Notes: generated from the letters alone by a model not told the origin. Shown: positions 52,187 through 62,257, counted from the first letter of the stretch. The stretch is DNA of 64,000 bases from Pseudomonas fulva NBRC 16637 = DSM 17717 (GCF_000730565.1 NZ_BBIQ01000017.1:1-64000), one strand, 5' to 3'. Translations and numbers: made by a program.

Positions 52187-55009
52187 ATGAAGCTAGCCAA
52201 CCTGTTACCTGCCGCCCAGTGGAACCTGTCGACGCCTATTGCAGCGCGTAATCTCTTACGCCTGTTTGCGATCACCCTCGTAGCGGGTGTCTATGTCGGC
52301 GCCTACGGTTACATGCGCATGACCCTGAACGAGGAGATTTCGTCCCGGCGCAGGTACATGAACGAGGCCATCTTCAACGCTCAGGATTTCTTTGTCAGCC
52401 GTCAGACCCTGCTCAGATCGCTGGGGCTCTCGACGGTCAAGCACGCCGCTGCTGCGGGCGATAGCGAGACCTACATTCCAGGCGAGGAAGTCCACATTTT
52501 CCTCCGTCAGCCCGGGGGTACCTGGAGCTTGTGGCTGACGCCACGCATGCTGGATTTTCTACGCGCCAAGCAGACCAACCTGGTCTACGTGCCGCACGCC
52601 CTGGATGCCTCGGTGCAGTGGCTCTACAGCCGGCCTGAGGTCCCACCCCTGGTCCCCAACGCCGTGCTGCAACGTCTGCGTGGATCGACCGGCGAACCTG
52701 GGGACGAGCAAATCTGGCTGGCGGAGCCTGGAGACGATAAACCGCCTTCGCTCTACATTTTCACTGCCATGGATGAGCGCGACCGCGCTTCAGGTTGGCT
52801 GGGGCTCGAAGTAGAGGGCCCGCAGTTGGTCGCAGCGTTGCGCCATGAGCAGGCTGGTGACTTCCAACTGGTCGACAGCGCAAGCCAGATCATCGCCAGC
52901 AAGGACCGCGAGCAGCAATTGACTTCCCAGCGCCATACGGCAACGCGCGTGGATGATGGTTTCGGTTGGGAGGGCGGCTATTGGCTCCCGGACCGCCTGA
53001 CCATTCGCAAACAGCTCGACCATTCGGACTGGCAGATCATCTACAGCGCACCCTTGGCCTCTATCATTCCGGCGCTGATTCTGCCGTTCGGGCTGGCAGT
53101 GCTGATCAGCGTTGCCGTCACACTGTTGATGCTGTGGCTGGTCCGCCGGGTCGACGTGCGACTCATCCGCCCGGCAGCTGCTCGAATCGAGGCATTGGTC
53201 GAGAGCGAAGCGTTCAGCAGTGCCGTCATCCGCACCGCCCCGGTTGCGCTGTGCGTGTTGCGCCGCAGTGACGGTGCAGTGGTGCTGGCCAATCGGCTGA
53301 GCGAGCAGTGGCTTGTAATGGGTGATGAGCGAACCCGAGTCTGTCAGGACTGGATTACCCGTGCGTTCGGCAAGCCTGCGCAGACCAGTTGCACACAAGA
53401 GCTGCAAATGGCCGATGGCCGTCACCTGTGTCTGAGTTACGCACCTACCCGCTATCGACGTGAAGATGTTCTGATCTGCGCCTTCAGCGACATCACCGAA
53501 CGAAAAACCGCCGAGCTGTCGCTGCAACAGGCCAGGGCACTGGCCGATGCTGCCAATGAAGCAAAAACGCTGTTTCTCGCCACCATGAGCCATGAAATCC
53601 GCACGCCGCTCTACGGCATGCTGGCAACGCTGGAACTGCTTTCACGCACCCACCTCGATAGCCAGCAAAGGGGGTACCTCAATGCCATCGAAGGTTCATC
53701 GGCTACCTTGCTGCAACTGATCTGCGATGTGCTGGATGTGTCCAAGATCGAGGCTGGTCAGCTGGCGCTGGAGGTCAGTGCGTTCTCACCCGTCGAGCTG
53801 ACCCAGGACGTCATGCAAGGCTATATGGGGGCCGCACACACCAAAGGGTTGCAGTTGCTGAGTTGCATGGATCCGCAGCTTCCTGAACAGGTAGTGGGTG
53901 ACACGACGCGTACGCGCCAGATCCTTGGCAATCTGCTTAGCAACGCGGTCAAGTTCACTCGCAGTGGCCGAATCATGGTCAGGCTTCACCTGGTTGGGGT
54001 CGAAGGTGATCGCATGATGCTGCGCTGGCAGGTAGTGGACACGGGGCAGGGCATCCCTGAGCAAGACCAGCAACACTTGTTCGAACCGTTCTTCCAGAGC
54101 GGTCCCAGTACCAACACGGTGGCAGGGACCGGCCTTGGCCTGTCCATTTGCAAGCGGCTGGTCGAGTTGATGAACGGGTCGATTCGTGTGTTCAGCGAGC
54201 CGGGTCTGGGCAGCAGCTTCTCGTTCACGCTGCCACTGGGGCAATTGGCGCTCGATGAGGACCAGAGCTGGGCCCAGCCTTTGCTCAACCAGGGCGTCAT
54301 GGTTTATTCACCTGTGCCCGAACTGGCCGATCATGCCGCTGGCTGGCTACGTCGCTGGGGCGCCCGGGCGCAAGTGATTGCCGTGCCGGACGTCCGTCAT
54401 GAACCGGGCATCGTGCTGGTCGAGTTATGTCCAGGGCCTGCCAGCTCGGCTGTCATCAGGCAATGGCCTGGCCCATTGGTACTGGCCTGCGCCGATGAGC
54501 ACGCGCTTTCGCGTCCTTCGGCTCAATACTGGCAGGTGGGGCTGAACAATCTTCAGTGCCTTAACCAGGCGGTGAGCCAGGCCCAGGGCATCGAGGCACG
54601 ACACAGCGCAACGGCCCGTCAGGCAATGATCGAAACCAAACTGTGCATTCATGTGCTGGTGGCGGAGGACAATGTCATCAACCAGTTGATACTGCGGGAT
54701 CAACTGGAGAAGCTCGGCTGCACGGTCACCCTTGCCAACGATGGCGAGCAAGCGCTGGCCCTGTGTCAGAAGGAGGTCTTCGACCTGGTACTGACCGATG
54801 TGAACATGCCCAGACTCAACGGGTATCAGTTGGCGCAGAACTTGCGCCAACAGGGCCATGCCCTACCCATCATCGGCGCAACTGCCAACGCCATGCTCGA
54901 TGAGGCAGAGCGTTGCCTGGGCGCCGGAATGGATCAGTTTCTGGTCAAGCCCTTCACTCTGCACGCGCTCTATCAGTGCCTGCTGCCGTATCGCAAGGGC
55001 TCGGCCTGA
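52187..55009 (+). CDS. hybrid sensor kinase without Hpt (PvrS/RocS-like)
   Basis: A 940-residue inner-membrane kinase. Transmembrane helices at about 22-42 and 291-317 enclose a 245-residue periplasmic sensor. A PAS-like domain follows (about 345-440), then HisKA with H469 in MSHEIRTPLYG, HATPase (VDTGQGIPEQDQ; GTGLGLSICKRL), a degenerate receiver-like stretch (about 700-800) and a receiver with D871 in LTDVNMPRLNG. No Hpt domain follows. It starts 73 bases after the fimbrial operon, same strand, and its TGA overlaps the ATG of the REC-EAL gene. The position and architecture fit the kinases that govern Cup fimbriae. Confidence 0.88.
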   Translation: MKLANLLPAAQWNLSTPIAARNLLRLFAITLVAGVYVGAYGYMRMTLNEEISSRRRYMNEAIFNAQDFFVSRQTLLRSLGLSTVKHAAAAGDSETYIPGEEVHIFLRQPGGTWSLWLTPRMLDFLRAKQTNLVYVPHALDASVQWLYSRPEVPPLVPNAVLQRLRGSTGEPGDEQIWLAEPGDDKPPSLYIFTAMDERDRASGWLGLEVEGPQLVAALRHEQAGDFQLVDSASQIIASKDREQQLTSQRHTATRVDDGFGWEGGYWLPDRLTIRKQLDHSDWQIIYSAPLASIIPALILPFGLAVLISVAVTLLMLWLVRRVDVRLIRPAAARIEALVESEAFSSAVIRTAPVALCVLRRSDGAVVLANRLSEQWLVMGDERTRVCQDWITRAFGKPAQTSCTQELQMADGRHLCLSYAPTRYRREDVLICAFSDITERKTAELSLQQARALADAANEAKTLFLATMSHEIRTPLYGMLATLELLSRTHLDSQQRGYLNAIEGSSATLLQLICDVLDVSKIEAGQLALEVSAFSPVELTQDVMQGYMGAAHTKGLQLLSCMDPQLPEQVVGDTTRTRQILGNLLSNAVKFTRSGRIMVRLHLVGVEGDRMMLRWQVVDTGQGIPEQDQQHLFEPFFQSGPSTNTVAGTGLGLSICKRLVELMNGSIRVFSEPGLGSSFSFTLPLGQLALDEDQSWAQPLLNQGVMVYSPVPELADHAAGWLRRWGARAQVIAVPDVRHEPGIVLVELCPGPASSAVIRQWPGPLVLACADEHALSRPSAQYWQVGLNNLQCLNQAVSQAQGIEARHSATARQAMIETKLCIHVLVAEDNVINQLILRDQLEKLGCTVTLANDGEQALALCQKEVFDLVLTDVNMPRLNGYQLAQNLRQQGHALPIIGATANAMLDEAERCLGAGMDQFLVKPFTLHALYQCLLPYRKGSA

Positions 55010-56193
55010 TGATCCACCGCGTCTTGATCGTCGAGGATCATCCCTTTCAACACCAGTACCTGGCTCAGCTGTTCCGGTCCGTCGGTGGGTTCGACGTCGA
55101 GCTGCAAGCCGATGCCAACCTGGCGATCGAGCAGTTGCGCAATCAAGCCTTCCACCTTGTCGTCACTGACCTGATGATGCCGCAACTGGATGGGGTACAG
55201 TTCATCCAGAGAATGAGCCTGCTACCGTCGCCTCCGGCGCTGGGGCTGATGACCGCTGCCCCTGCGCGCGTGCTCGCAGGCGTTGGCAAGGTCGCCGAAA
55301 ACCTCGGTATCCGCCTGGCCGGCATGATCAGCAAGCCCGTGCAGGGTCATCATGTCGCTGCACTGCGTCGCTACATGGATAGCACCTGCGATCAAGGCCA
55401 TCTGCAACCTCGATCCTGTTCCGGTGGCCATTCGGTCAGTGCGCTTACCCGTGCACTGCAGGCGGGCGAGATCCAGGCGTGGTTTCAACCCAAGAAATCC
55501 ATGCTCGACGGCAGGATCGTCGGTGCCGAGGCCCTGGCCAGGTGGCTGCATCCGGTCGAAGGTCTTTTGTTGCCGCGGGCATTTCTGGCCGATTTGGAAT
55601 CTGCAAGGCTCGATTTGCCGTTGCTGTACAACATGCTTGAGCAAACGCTCACCGCTCAATCACGCTGGGCCGCAGCAGGATACAGGCTGCCGGTCTCGAT
55701 CAATCTGCCTACACACCTGCTGGACCGTCCTGATCTGGTCGACACGTTGTACCGAACGGTCCGAGAGCGAGGTGCCGACCCCAGGACCATCACCTTCGAG
55801 CTGACCGAAACGTCGACCACCCGACGGTCCAGTGATTACTTTGCAGGGACGTGCCGGCTGCGCATGATGGGCTTCGGCCTGGCCCAGGATGATTTCGGCA
55901 AGGGGTACAGTTCCTATTCCAACCTGGTATCCACGCCCTTCACCGAAATGAAGATTGATCGCTCTCTGGTCAGTGGTTGTGCGAGCAATCCTGACATGGC
56001 TATCGCTTTGGCCAGTGCCGTCCACCTCGGCCGCGCACTGGGGCTTGTGACAGTAGCAGAAGGCGTTGAAACGCGTGATGAGCTGGAAGTTGTCCGCAAG
56101 GCTCAGTGTCATCAGGTGCAGGGGTTCATCATCTCCCCGGCTGTGAACCGAGACGGCATGCTCCCATTGCTGAACGGACAGCTCTCCGAATGA
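55009..56193 (+). CDS. REC-EAL response regulator (PvrR/RocR-like)
   Basis: A 394-residue response regulator. Receiver domain (1-125) with D54 in VVTDLMMPQLDG. EAL domain (about 140-390) with E174 in AEALARW, N in SINLPTHLL, E in FELTETS, DDFGKGYSS, K in MKIDRS, E in VAEGVET and Q in VQGF, all residues needed for c-di-GMP hydrolysis. In P. aeruginosa the equivalent proteins (PvrR, RocR) counteract the fimbrial activator. TGATG coupling to the upstream kinase. Confidence 0.9.
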   Translation: MIHRVLIVEDHPFQHQYLAQLFRSVGGFDVELQADANLAIEQLRNQAFHLVVTDLMMPQLDGVQFIQRMSLLPSPPALGLMTAAPARVLAGVGKVAENLGIRLAGMISKPVQGHHVAALRRYMDSTCDQGHLQPRSCSGGHSVSALTRALQAGEIQAWFQPKKSMLDGRIVGAEALARWLHPVEGLLLPRAFLADLESARLDLPLLYNMLEQTLTAQSRWAAAGYRLPVSINLPTHLLDRPDLVDTLYRTVRERGADPRTITFELTETSTTRRSSDYFAGTCRLRMMGFGLAQDDFGKGYSSYSNLVSTPFTEMKIDRSLVSGCASNPDMAIALASAVHLGRALGLVTVAEGVETRDELEVVRKAQCHQVQGFIISPAVNRDGMLPLLNGQLSE

Positions 56194-56289
56194 GGGGTGA
56201 GTTAGCGAAGAAACGTTTCAGCATCTGCAATGTGCCGCCATATGGCATGAATTTTGTGTCTGTTTGAGCACTCTCATCTTCATAACGTG

Positions 56290-59208
56290 ATGTCGACGAT
56301 CAACACCATGAAAAATGCCAGCCTGCGCATGGATAAACTTGCGCGCAGCTCTCAGCGCCTGAACAAAGCCATCTTGCTGCTCAGCGGGCTCATGCTGCTG
56401 TTGTCCAGTACCTGTTATTGGGCAGTATCGCGCCTTCTGGAATCGGAACAGCAGCGGTTGGAGCTCCATTTTGCCCGGGTGATCGAAATCATCCATGAGC
56501 ATGAGATCTTCTTGCGCAATCTCGCCAACAGCATGCCAGCCGGTCGCGCGCTTCCTGCGCCGGTGGAGCAGGGCGTCATGATGCTCGATTCGACCAGCGT
56601 CGATGGCAAGACACTGGTCAAGGCAAAAGGCTTCGAACTCTCCTTGCCCTTCACCCTGGCCTACACCGGCGACTTTCGGGCTCAGGAGATACGCGGCGCC
56701 TTGGGGTTGGGGTTGCGTATGACCGACTACTACGGGGGGTTCTGGGCCCGCTCGTTCTACGCATCGCCTCAGCTGTTCGTGCTCGAACGGGGAACCGGCG
56801 CGAGCATTGCCGTCCCCGCGGCTGGCGACCAACGTCAGCATCAGCCGCTGTTGCCTCACCATTATGTGACCGTGGTTGATCGCTTGGAGCACTTACTGGC
56901 TCAACCCGACCTGCTACCCGATCAGCATGTCCACTGGGTGCGAGCGCCAGCACGCCTTTACAATGACAACCTGCGCATGGTGGCGCTTCTGAAGTTGGGG
57001 GCTGAGCACACCCTCAAGCCGAGTACGACGGGCGACCGGACAATGGTCTTGGCTGCCGTAATGGATACGGAGCAGATCGACGAATTCGAGCGTGTGCTCA
57101 GGTTATCGGTCTACAACCAGTTCACCCTGATTTCCCCGGATGGCAAGGTCTTGATGGGAGAGCGCAGCAAGGGTGATCTGGCGCCGCTTGGCCTGAGCTT
57201 CAACCGTAGCGGCTTGCGTTTCAAGATGATGTCGTCGTCGGGAGACGCATGGACTGGGCTTTATGCCATCAGTTACGGGGACTTTCTGCGCTACGCCAAA
57301 TGGCCGCTGCTTGGCCTGGCGTTGACAATCATCGCTGCGATCCTGCTAGGGCTCTGGGTCAATCACTGGTACAAGTCGCGCATTGTTCGGCCCGCCCAAC
57401 GAGCACAAGTCCGGCTTGCAGAAAGCGAGGCCTTCAGCCGCATCATCCTTCACAACGTGCCGGTCGGGCTGTGCGTCGTGAGGCGACATGATCACAGGGT
57501 GTTGTTGGAAAACGAATGCGCGGTACAACTGGGCGTTACCGCAGCGGTGCTGCAACTGCTGCGTGATAACCACGGTGACCAGGCGCCGGGCGAACTGTGC
57601 CTGCTGGTGGATGGGCGTTACGTCCAGGTGGTGGCGGTCGCTACCCGTTATGACGGAGAAGACGTGTTTCTATGCGGCTGCAACGACATCACCCGCCACG
57701 TTGGCGAGCAATTGCAGCTCAATCAGGCCCACCAGCGTGCAACGGCTGCCAATGAAGCCAAGACCGTTTTCCTGGCCACCATGAGCCATGAGATAAGAAC
57801 CCCGCTCTATGGTGTGCTGGGCAACCTTGAGCTGCTGTCGCTGACCGAACTCAGCGAACGCCAGAGGCATTACCTGCAAATCATCGAAACCTCGTCGACA
57901 GTCCTGTTCCAGCTGATCAGTAATGTTCTGGATGTGACCAAGATCGAGTCTGGGCAGATGGCCTTCGAGCATGCCGCATTCGATCCGCGTCAGCTGGTCG
58001 ACGATGCGCATGCCAGTTTCGAGGCCACAGCGCAAAGTAAAGGGCTGCAACTTGAGGCTGAAATCGACGCACAAGTGCCTGCACGGGTGGAAGGAGATGC
58101 CGGGCGAATCAGGCAGATCCTGCACAACTTGCTGGGCAACGCGATCAAGTTCACCCCCTCCGGACGCGTACGTCTGCGCCTGATCGTTCAAGAGCGAAGC
58201 GACCAGGATGTGTTGTTGCAATGGCAAGTGACGGACACCGGAAAAGGTATCCCTGAAAAAGCCCTGGAGCATCTGTTCAAACCGTTCTATCAGGTGTCCG
58301 CAGGGCAGGAAGGTGGGGGTGCAGGGCTCGGGCTTTCCATCTGTTCACGCTTGAGTGAGTCGATGGGCGGTACCATGCGCGTGGTCAGTGAGCCCGGTCT
58401 GGGGAGCAGCTTTTCCCTGTTCATACGCTTGCCCATTGTGGCCTCCTCGCCGGTCTTGGTGCCTGTGCCGAAAGAGGGTTCGCAGGCGCCGTCTGCGCCG
58501 TTGAACTTGAGCGTGTTGGTGGCTGAGGATAACCCAGTCAGCCAGGCGGTCATGCGTGAGCAGCTCGAAGCCATCGGGGCTTACCCAACCGTCGCGGCTG
58601 ACGGCCACCAGGCACTTCAACTTTGGCAATCCAAGCGTTTCGACATGGTCATCACCGACATCAACATGCCCAGGATGAACGGTTACGAGCTGACCCGCGC
58701 GCTGCGAGAGGCAGGTGTCGAAGCGCCCATCATCGGCATCACCGCCAATGCGCTGCGCGAAGAAGGTGAGCGCTGCCTGCAAGCGGGTATGACCGCGTGG
58801 ATAGTCAAGCCTCTGAGCCTTGGTACCCTTCGGCAGGTACTGATGAACCACTGCCCTGGAACGATTGACACTCACGTTGCACCCGACCCGGGCAGGGATG
58901 ATTTTTCAGGCTGGATTCAACTGTCCCAGCCCATGCGCCAATTGCTTGCCCAGACGTTGGCCAGCGATATCGAGCAGTTGGAGAAGGGGGTGATCGAGCA
59001 CGATGCGGTTCTGGTCGAACAACGGTTGCACAGCTTGAGCGGTGCACTGGCCAGCATCAATGCCACGGCGTTGTACGGCGCATGTCAACGGCTGGAAAAC
59101 ATGTTGCAGGAGCTGCCGCTCGACGCACGCCTGGGCGGGCAAGTCCGTGCTCTGTGCAGGCGGCTTGCCAAGGTCGCGCAGCGCTTGTCAGACGAGATTC
59201 CCGGATGA
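56290..59208 (+). CDS. hybrid sensor kinase with Hpt domain (RcsC/RocS-like)
   Basis: A 972-residue kinase homologous to the first one. Transmembrane helices at about 31-52 and 338-360 enclose a periplasmic sensor. HisKA has H500 in MSHEIRTPLYG, HATPase has DTGKGIPEKALEHLFKPFY and GAGLGLSICSRL. The receiver has D790 in VITDINMPRMNG. A C-terminal Hpt domain carries H914 in HSLSGALASINA. The start is uncertain: ATG 56290 and ATG 56308 both lack a good ribosome site. It is followed 28 bases later by the RcsB-like gene, its likely output. Confidence 0.87.
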   Translation: MSTINTMKNASLRMDKLARSSQRLNKAILLLSGLMLLLSSTCYWAVSRLLESEQQRLELHFARVIEIIHEHEIFLRNLANSMPAGRALPAPVEQGVMMLDSTSVDGKTLVKAKGFELSLPFTLAYTGDFRAQEIRGALGLGLRMTDYYGGFWARSFYASPQLFVLERGTGASIAVPAAGDQRQHQPLLPHHYVTVVDRLEHLLAQPDLLPDQHVHWVRAPARLYNDNLRMVALLKLGAEHTLKPSTTGDRTMVLAAVMDTEQIDEFERVLRLSVYNQFTLISPDGKVLMGERSKGDLAPLGLSFNRSGLRFKMMSSSGDAWTGLYAISYGDFLRYAKWPLLGLALTIIAAILLGLWVNHWYKSRIVRPAQRAQVRLAESEAFSRIILHNVPVGLCVVRRHDHRVLLENECAVQLGVTAAVLQLLRDNHGDQAPGELCLLVDGRYVQVVAVATRYDGEDVFLCGCNDITRHVGEQLQLNQAHQRATAANEAKTVFLATMSHEIRTPLYGVLGNLELLSLTELSERQRHYLQIIETSSTVLFQLISNVLDVTKIESGQMAFEHAAFDPRQLVDDAHASFEATAQSKGLQLEAEIDAQVPARVEGDAGRIRQILHNLLGNAIKFTPSGRVRLRLIVQERSDQDVLLQWQVTDTGKGIPEKALEHLFKPFYQVSAGQEGGGAGLGLSICSRLSESMGGTMRVVSEPGLGSSFSLFIRLPIVASSPVLVPVPKEGSQAPSAPLNLSVLVAEDNPVSQAVMREQLEAIGAYPTVAADGHQALQLWQSKRFDMVITDINMPRMNGYELTRALREAGVEAPIIGITANALREEGERCLQAGMTAWIVKPLSLGTLRQVLMNHCPGTIDTHVAPDPGRDDFSGWIQLSQPMRQLLAQTLASDIEQLEKGVIEHDAVLVEQRLHSLSGALASINATALYGACQRLENMLQELPLDARLGGQVRALCRRLAKVAQRLSDEIPG

Positions 59209-59236
59209 GCCTTGTCCCCTAATGGAGTAATTCTGC

Positions 59237-59884
59237 ATGCCTCATCACAAGGTTGTCATCGCTGACGATCATCCCATCGTCCTGCTGGGGGTGCGTGAAG
59301 TCGTTCAACGCATCGGGCGCTATAAAGTCGTCGGTCAAGCCACCAACTCATCGGAATTGATCGATCAACTGCGCCTGCACAACCCCCGCACCCTGATCAC
59401 CGACTTCAATATGCCGGGGGATTGTACCTACGGAGATGGCTTCAAGCTCATCGAGTACATTCTGCGTCACTTCCCGGACACCCAGGTCCTCATTCTGACC
59501 ATGATTTCCAATGGGTTGATTCTTTCCCGGCTTCAGGAACTGGGTGTGGCAGGGGTCATTCAAAAAAACCACCTGCATGATGAAATCGAAAAAGCGCTGA
59601 GTGCCATCCGCAAGCGGCGTCGGTACCGAAGCCCGTTGCCGCCACCTACATCCGTGGTACGCGAAGCAGTGAAGGTCGAGGCCCGCTTCAATCAGCTGTC
59701 CCCCAGGGAGCTCGAAGTCGTCCGGCTCTTTGTCACTGGCATGACCGTAGGTGATATCGCGCGGCAACTGTCGCGCAGCAACAAGACAGTCAGCGCCCAG
59801 AAGGTGTCGGCGATGCGCAAGCTCAACGTCGACAGTGACCAGGACTTGCTGACTTACTGTATCGAATCCAGGCAGTTTCAGTAA
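59237..59884 (+). CDS. RcsB-like LuxR-family response regulator
   Basis: A 215-residue regulator: receiver domain with D56 in LITDFNMPGD, followed by TYGDGFKLIEYILRHFP, a stretch nearly identical in form to E. coli RcsB, then a LuxR-type helix-turn-helix (LSPRELEVVRLFVTGMTVGDIARQLSRSNKTVSAQKVSAMRKL, about residues 153-195). It is the likely activator of the fimbrial operon, phosphorylated through the Hpt of the preceding kinase; that role is inferred from RcsB/RocA1. Last gene of the co-oriented block. Confidence 0.9.
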   Translation: MPHHKVVIADDHPIVLLGVREVVQRIGRYKVVGQATNSSELIDQLRLHNPRTLITDFNMPGDCTYGDGFKLIEYILRHFPDTQVLILTMISNGLILSRLQELGVAGVIQKNHLHDEIEKALSAIRKRRRYRSPLPPPTSVVREAVKVEARFNQLSPRELEVVRLFVTGMTVGDIARQLSRSNKTVSAQKVSAMRKLNVDSDQDLLTYCIESRQFQ

Positions 59885-59965
59885 CGAGGTTCTGTGCTTG
59901 GCGAGGCGTTGCCCAGCCGGTGCGTGGCCCTGATGACACGCGTACAGACGATTGGACCCGCAGCG

Positions 59966-59990
59966 CAAAAAGCCCAGCTACTCGCTGGGC
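59966..59990 (-). terminator. terminator of the orphan hypothetical gene
   Basis: On the minus strand GCCCAGC-GAGTA-GCTGGGC followed by TTTTTGCG, 40 bases after the stop at 60030. Confidence 0.85.
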
Positions 59991-60029
59991 AATCTATCGG
60001 TCTTCAGCCGACGATCATCATTCAAAGCG

Positions 60030-60617
60030 CTACGCTGGCTTGAGCCAATCTACATTCCGCTCCTGAATGACCAATTTGAGCGAGCGGCCAACTGCATTGG
60101 CGTGACATACCGAATAGTCGCCAACAGGGTAGAGCGCATGACGTCCCCACGGCCCTGCCTTGCTTTCCAGTTTGATATCGACCTGGTCACCTTCGCTGGT
60201 TGTCAGATCAAACGCGTTACCGCTCGACGCCTCGGTGATTTTCCAAGCGGTAGGGTCTTGCTGCTCGATGCGCTTCACTTCCACCAGACCATGCGTTGTC
60301 GCGAAAATCCCCTTACGAAGATGTGCTCCGCTGCGAACGTAGAGGCGGTAGCCGTCCTCACTGTGCCGGAAATACAGCAACAGGGGTAGGACAGCAGAGG
60401 ATTTCTCGAAATTGACCAGCCCCAGTTCTTGACCGTGGTGCCAATCGTCTTCGGAACAATTCAGTGCACCCAGCGTAGCGGCGCCGTCCACGGCATATCC
60501 GGGCGTGGTCAGGGGGCTTGCCAGTACCACATTGTCGTTCGTCATGCTGTCGAAGGTGTTCAACGGGCAATCAGCTGCATGCAGTGTCGCGAGAAAAGAG
60601 TGCGCTTTGTGATTCAT
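60030..60617 (-). CDS. hypothetical protein
   Basis: A 195-residue protein not recognised as a member of any family. It has no signal peptide or membrane helix. The N-terminal half is polar (MNHKAHSFLATLHAADCPLN, DDWHHGQELGLVNFEK) and the rest is rich in beta-forming residues (LLYFRHSEDGYRLYVRSG; FDLTTSEGDQVDIKLESKAG). It has its own terminator and stands alone between the RcsB-like gene (convergent) and glyA. Intact reading frame with normal pseudomonad codon use, so probably expressed. Confidence 0.6.
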   Translation of the reverse strand: MNHKAHSFLATLHAADCPLNTFDSMTNDNVVLASPLTTPGYAVDGAATLGALNCSEDDWHHGQELGLVNFEKSSAVLPLLLYFRHSEDGYRLYVRSGAHLRKGIFATTHGLVEVKRIEQQDPTAWKITEASSGNAFDLTTSEGDQVDIKLESKAGPWGRHALYPVGDYSVCHANAVGRSLKLVIQERNVDWLKPA

Positions 60618-60705
60618 CGTATACCTCCAGTGTTCATGAATACACTCAGGAGGCTATGCCGACACGCGCGAGGGGACTAACCGGAACGGGTTCCAGACGC
60701 AGGAT

Positions 60706-60735
60706 GCAAAAAGCCCGGCACTTGGCCGGGCTTTC
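60706..60735 (-). terminator. terminator of glyA
   Basis: On the minus strand AGCCCGGC-CAAGT-GCCGGGCT followed by TTTTGC, about 20 bases after the glyA stop. Confidence 0.88.
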
Positions 60736-60752
60736 CAGTGGGCGATCAGCGA

Positions 60753-62006
60753 TCAGTTGCCGTAGACCGGCAGCTTCTTGCAGATGGCTTTGACCTTCTC
60801 GCGCACGGCGTCGATCACCGCTTCGTTGTTCAGGTCGGCAAGGATGTCGCAGATCCAGCCAGCCAGCTCACGGCACTCGGCTTCCTTGAAACCGCGGGTG
60901 GTCACGGCCGGGGTGCCGAAACGCAGGCCCGAGGTGACGAACGGAGAGCGCGGGTCGTTAGGAACCGAGTTCTTGTTGACGGTGATGAACGCCTTGCCCA
61001 GCGCCGCGTCAGCGTCTTTGCCCGAGATGTCCTGCTTGATCAGCGACAGCAGGAACAGGTGGTTTTCGGTGCCACCGGAAACCACGTCGAAACCGCGCTC
61101 GATGAAGACGCTGGCCATGGCCTGGGCGTTTTTCACCACTTGCTGCTGGTAAGCCTTGAACTCCGGCTGCAGGGCTTCCTTGAAGCAGATGGCCTTGGCC
61201 GCGATCACGTGCTCCAGTGGGCCGCCCTGGGCGCCTGGGAAGACAGCGGAATTGAGCTTCTTCTCGATCTCTTCGTTCTTGCGAGCCAGGATCAGGCCGC
61301 CGCGCGGACCGCGCAGGGTCTTGTGCGTGGTGGTGGTGACGACGTCGGCGAAAGGAACCGGGTTAGGGTAGACACCGGCGGCGACCAGGCCAGCCACGTG
61401 CGCCATGTCGACGAACAGGTAGGCACCCACCTTGTCGGCGATGGCGCGGAAGCGGGCGAAGTCCAGCACCTGCGAGTAGGCCGAGAAACCGGCGACGATC
61501 ATTTTCGGCTTGTGCTCGACCGCCAGGCGCTCGACTTCGTCGTAATCGATCAGGCCGTTGCCATCGATGCCGTACTGCACGGCGTTGTACAGCTTGCCCG
61601 ACGAGCTAACGGAGGCACCGTGGGTCAGGTGACCACCATGGGCCAGGCTCATGCCCAGGATGGTGTCACCGGCCGACAGCAGGGCCAGGTAGACAGCGGC
61701 GTTGGCCTGGGAGCCGGCGTGCGGCTGGACGTTGGCGTAGTCGGCACCGAACAGTTGCTTGGCGCGGTCGATGGCCAGCTGCTCGACGACGTCGACGTAT
61801 TCGCAGCCACCGTAGTAGCGCTTGCCTGGATAGCCTTCGGCGTACTTGTTGGTCAGTACCGAACCCTGGGCTTCCATGACGGCCGGGCTGGTGTAGTTTT
61901 CCGAGGCGATCAGCTCGATATGCTCTTCCTGGCGCAGAGCTTCTTGCTGCATGGCTTCGAAGAGCTCGGCGTCGTACTTGGCAATGGTCAAATCACGGCT
62001 GAACAT
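60753..62006 (-). CDS. glyA: serine hydroxymethyltransferase
   Basis: A 417-residue PLP enzyme that converts serine and tetrahydrofolate to glycine and methylene-tetrahydrofolate. Signature [18 protein letters not shown] contains the PLP lysine. The N-terminus [19 protein letters not shown] and the [19 protein letters not shown] motif are typical. The start at 62006 follows TGAGGA; a four-residue extension to 62018 is possible. Pseudomonads carry more than one glyA; this is the copy beside morA. Confidence 0.97.
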   Translation of the reverse strand: MFSRDLTIAKYDAELFEAMQQEALRQEEHIELIASENYTSPAVMEAQGSVLTNKYAEGYPGKRYYGGCEYVDVVEQLAIDRAKQLFGADYANVQPHAGSQANAAVYLALLSAGDTILGMSLAHGGHLTHGASVSSSGKLYNAVQYGIDGNGLIDYDEVERLAVEHKPKMIVAGFSAYSQVLDFARFRAIADKVGAYLFVDMAHVAGLVAAGVYPNPVPFADVVTTTTHKTLRGPRGGLILARKNEEIEKKLNSAVFPGAQGGPLEHVIAAKAICFKEALQPEFKAYQQQVVKNAQAMASVFIERGFDVVSGGTENHLFLLSLIKQDISGKDADAALGKAFITVNKNSVPNDPRSPFVTSGLRFGTPAVTTRGFKEAECRELAGWICDILADLNNEAVIDAVREKVKAICKKLPVYGN

Positions 62007-62257
62007 GGCGGTCCTCAAGGATCGGGGGTGAAGTGGGTGGGCATTCTACCCCATTGATCCGCCGCTGGCATATGAAGTGGCATCAAGTCGCGGACCAGTG
62101 GGGTTCATGTTGCATCCCGCGCCGTTGCTGGGCTGGGCGGGCATCCGAGTTGACTTTCAGGTCCGGTTTCTGGCGTTGCCTGCGCGTGGTGGCGGGCCGG
62201 GCGTGACGGGCCCCGCTGGCGTTTCGGCAGCAGCATGAGGGCAGGGCCAGGGGCGAC

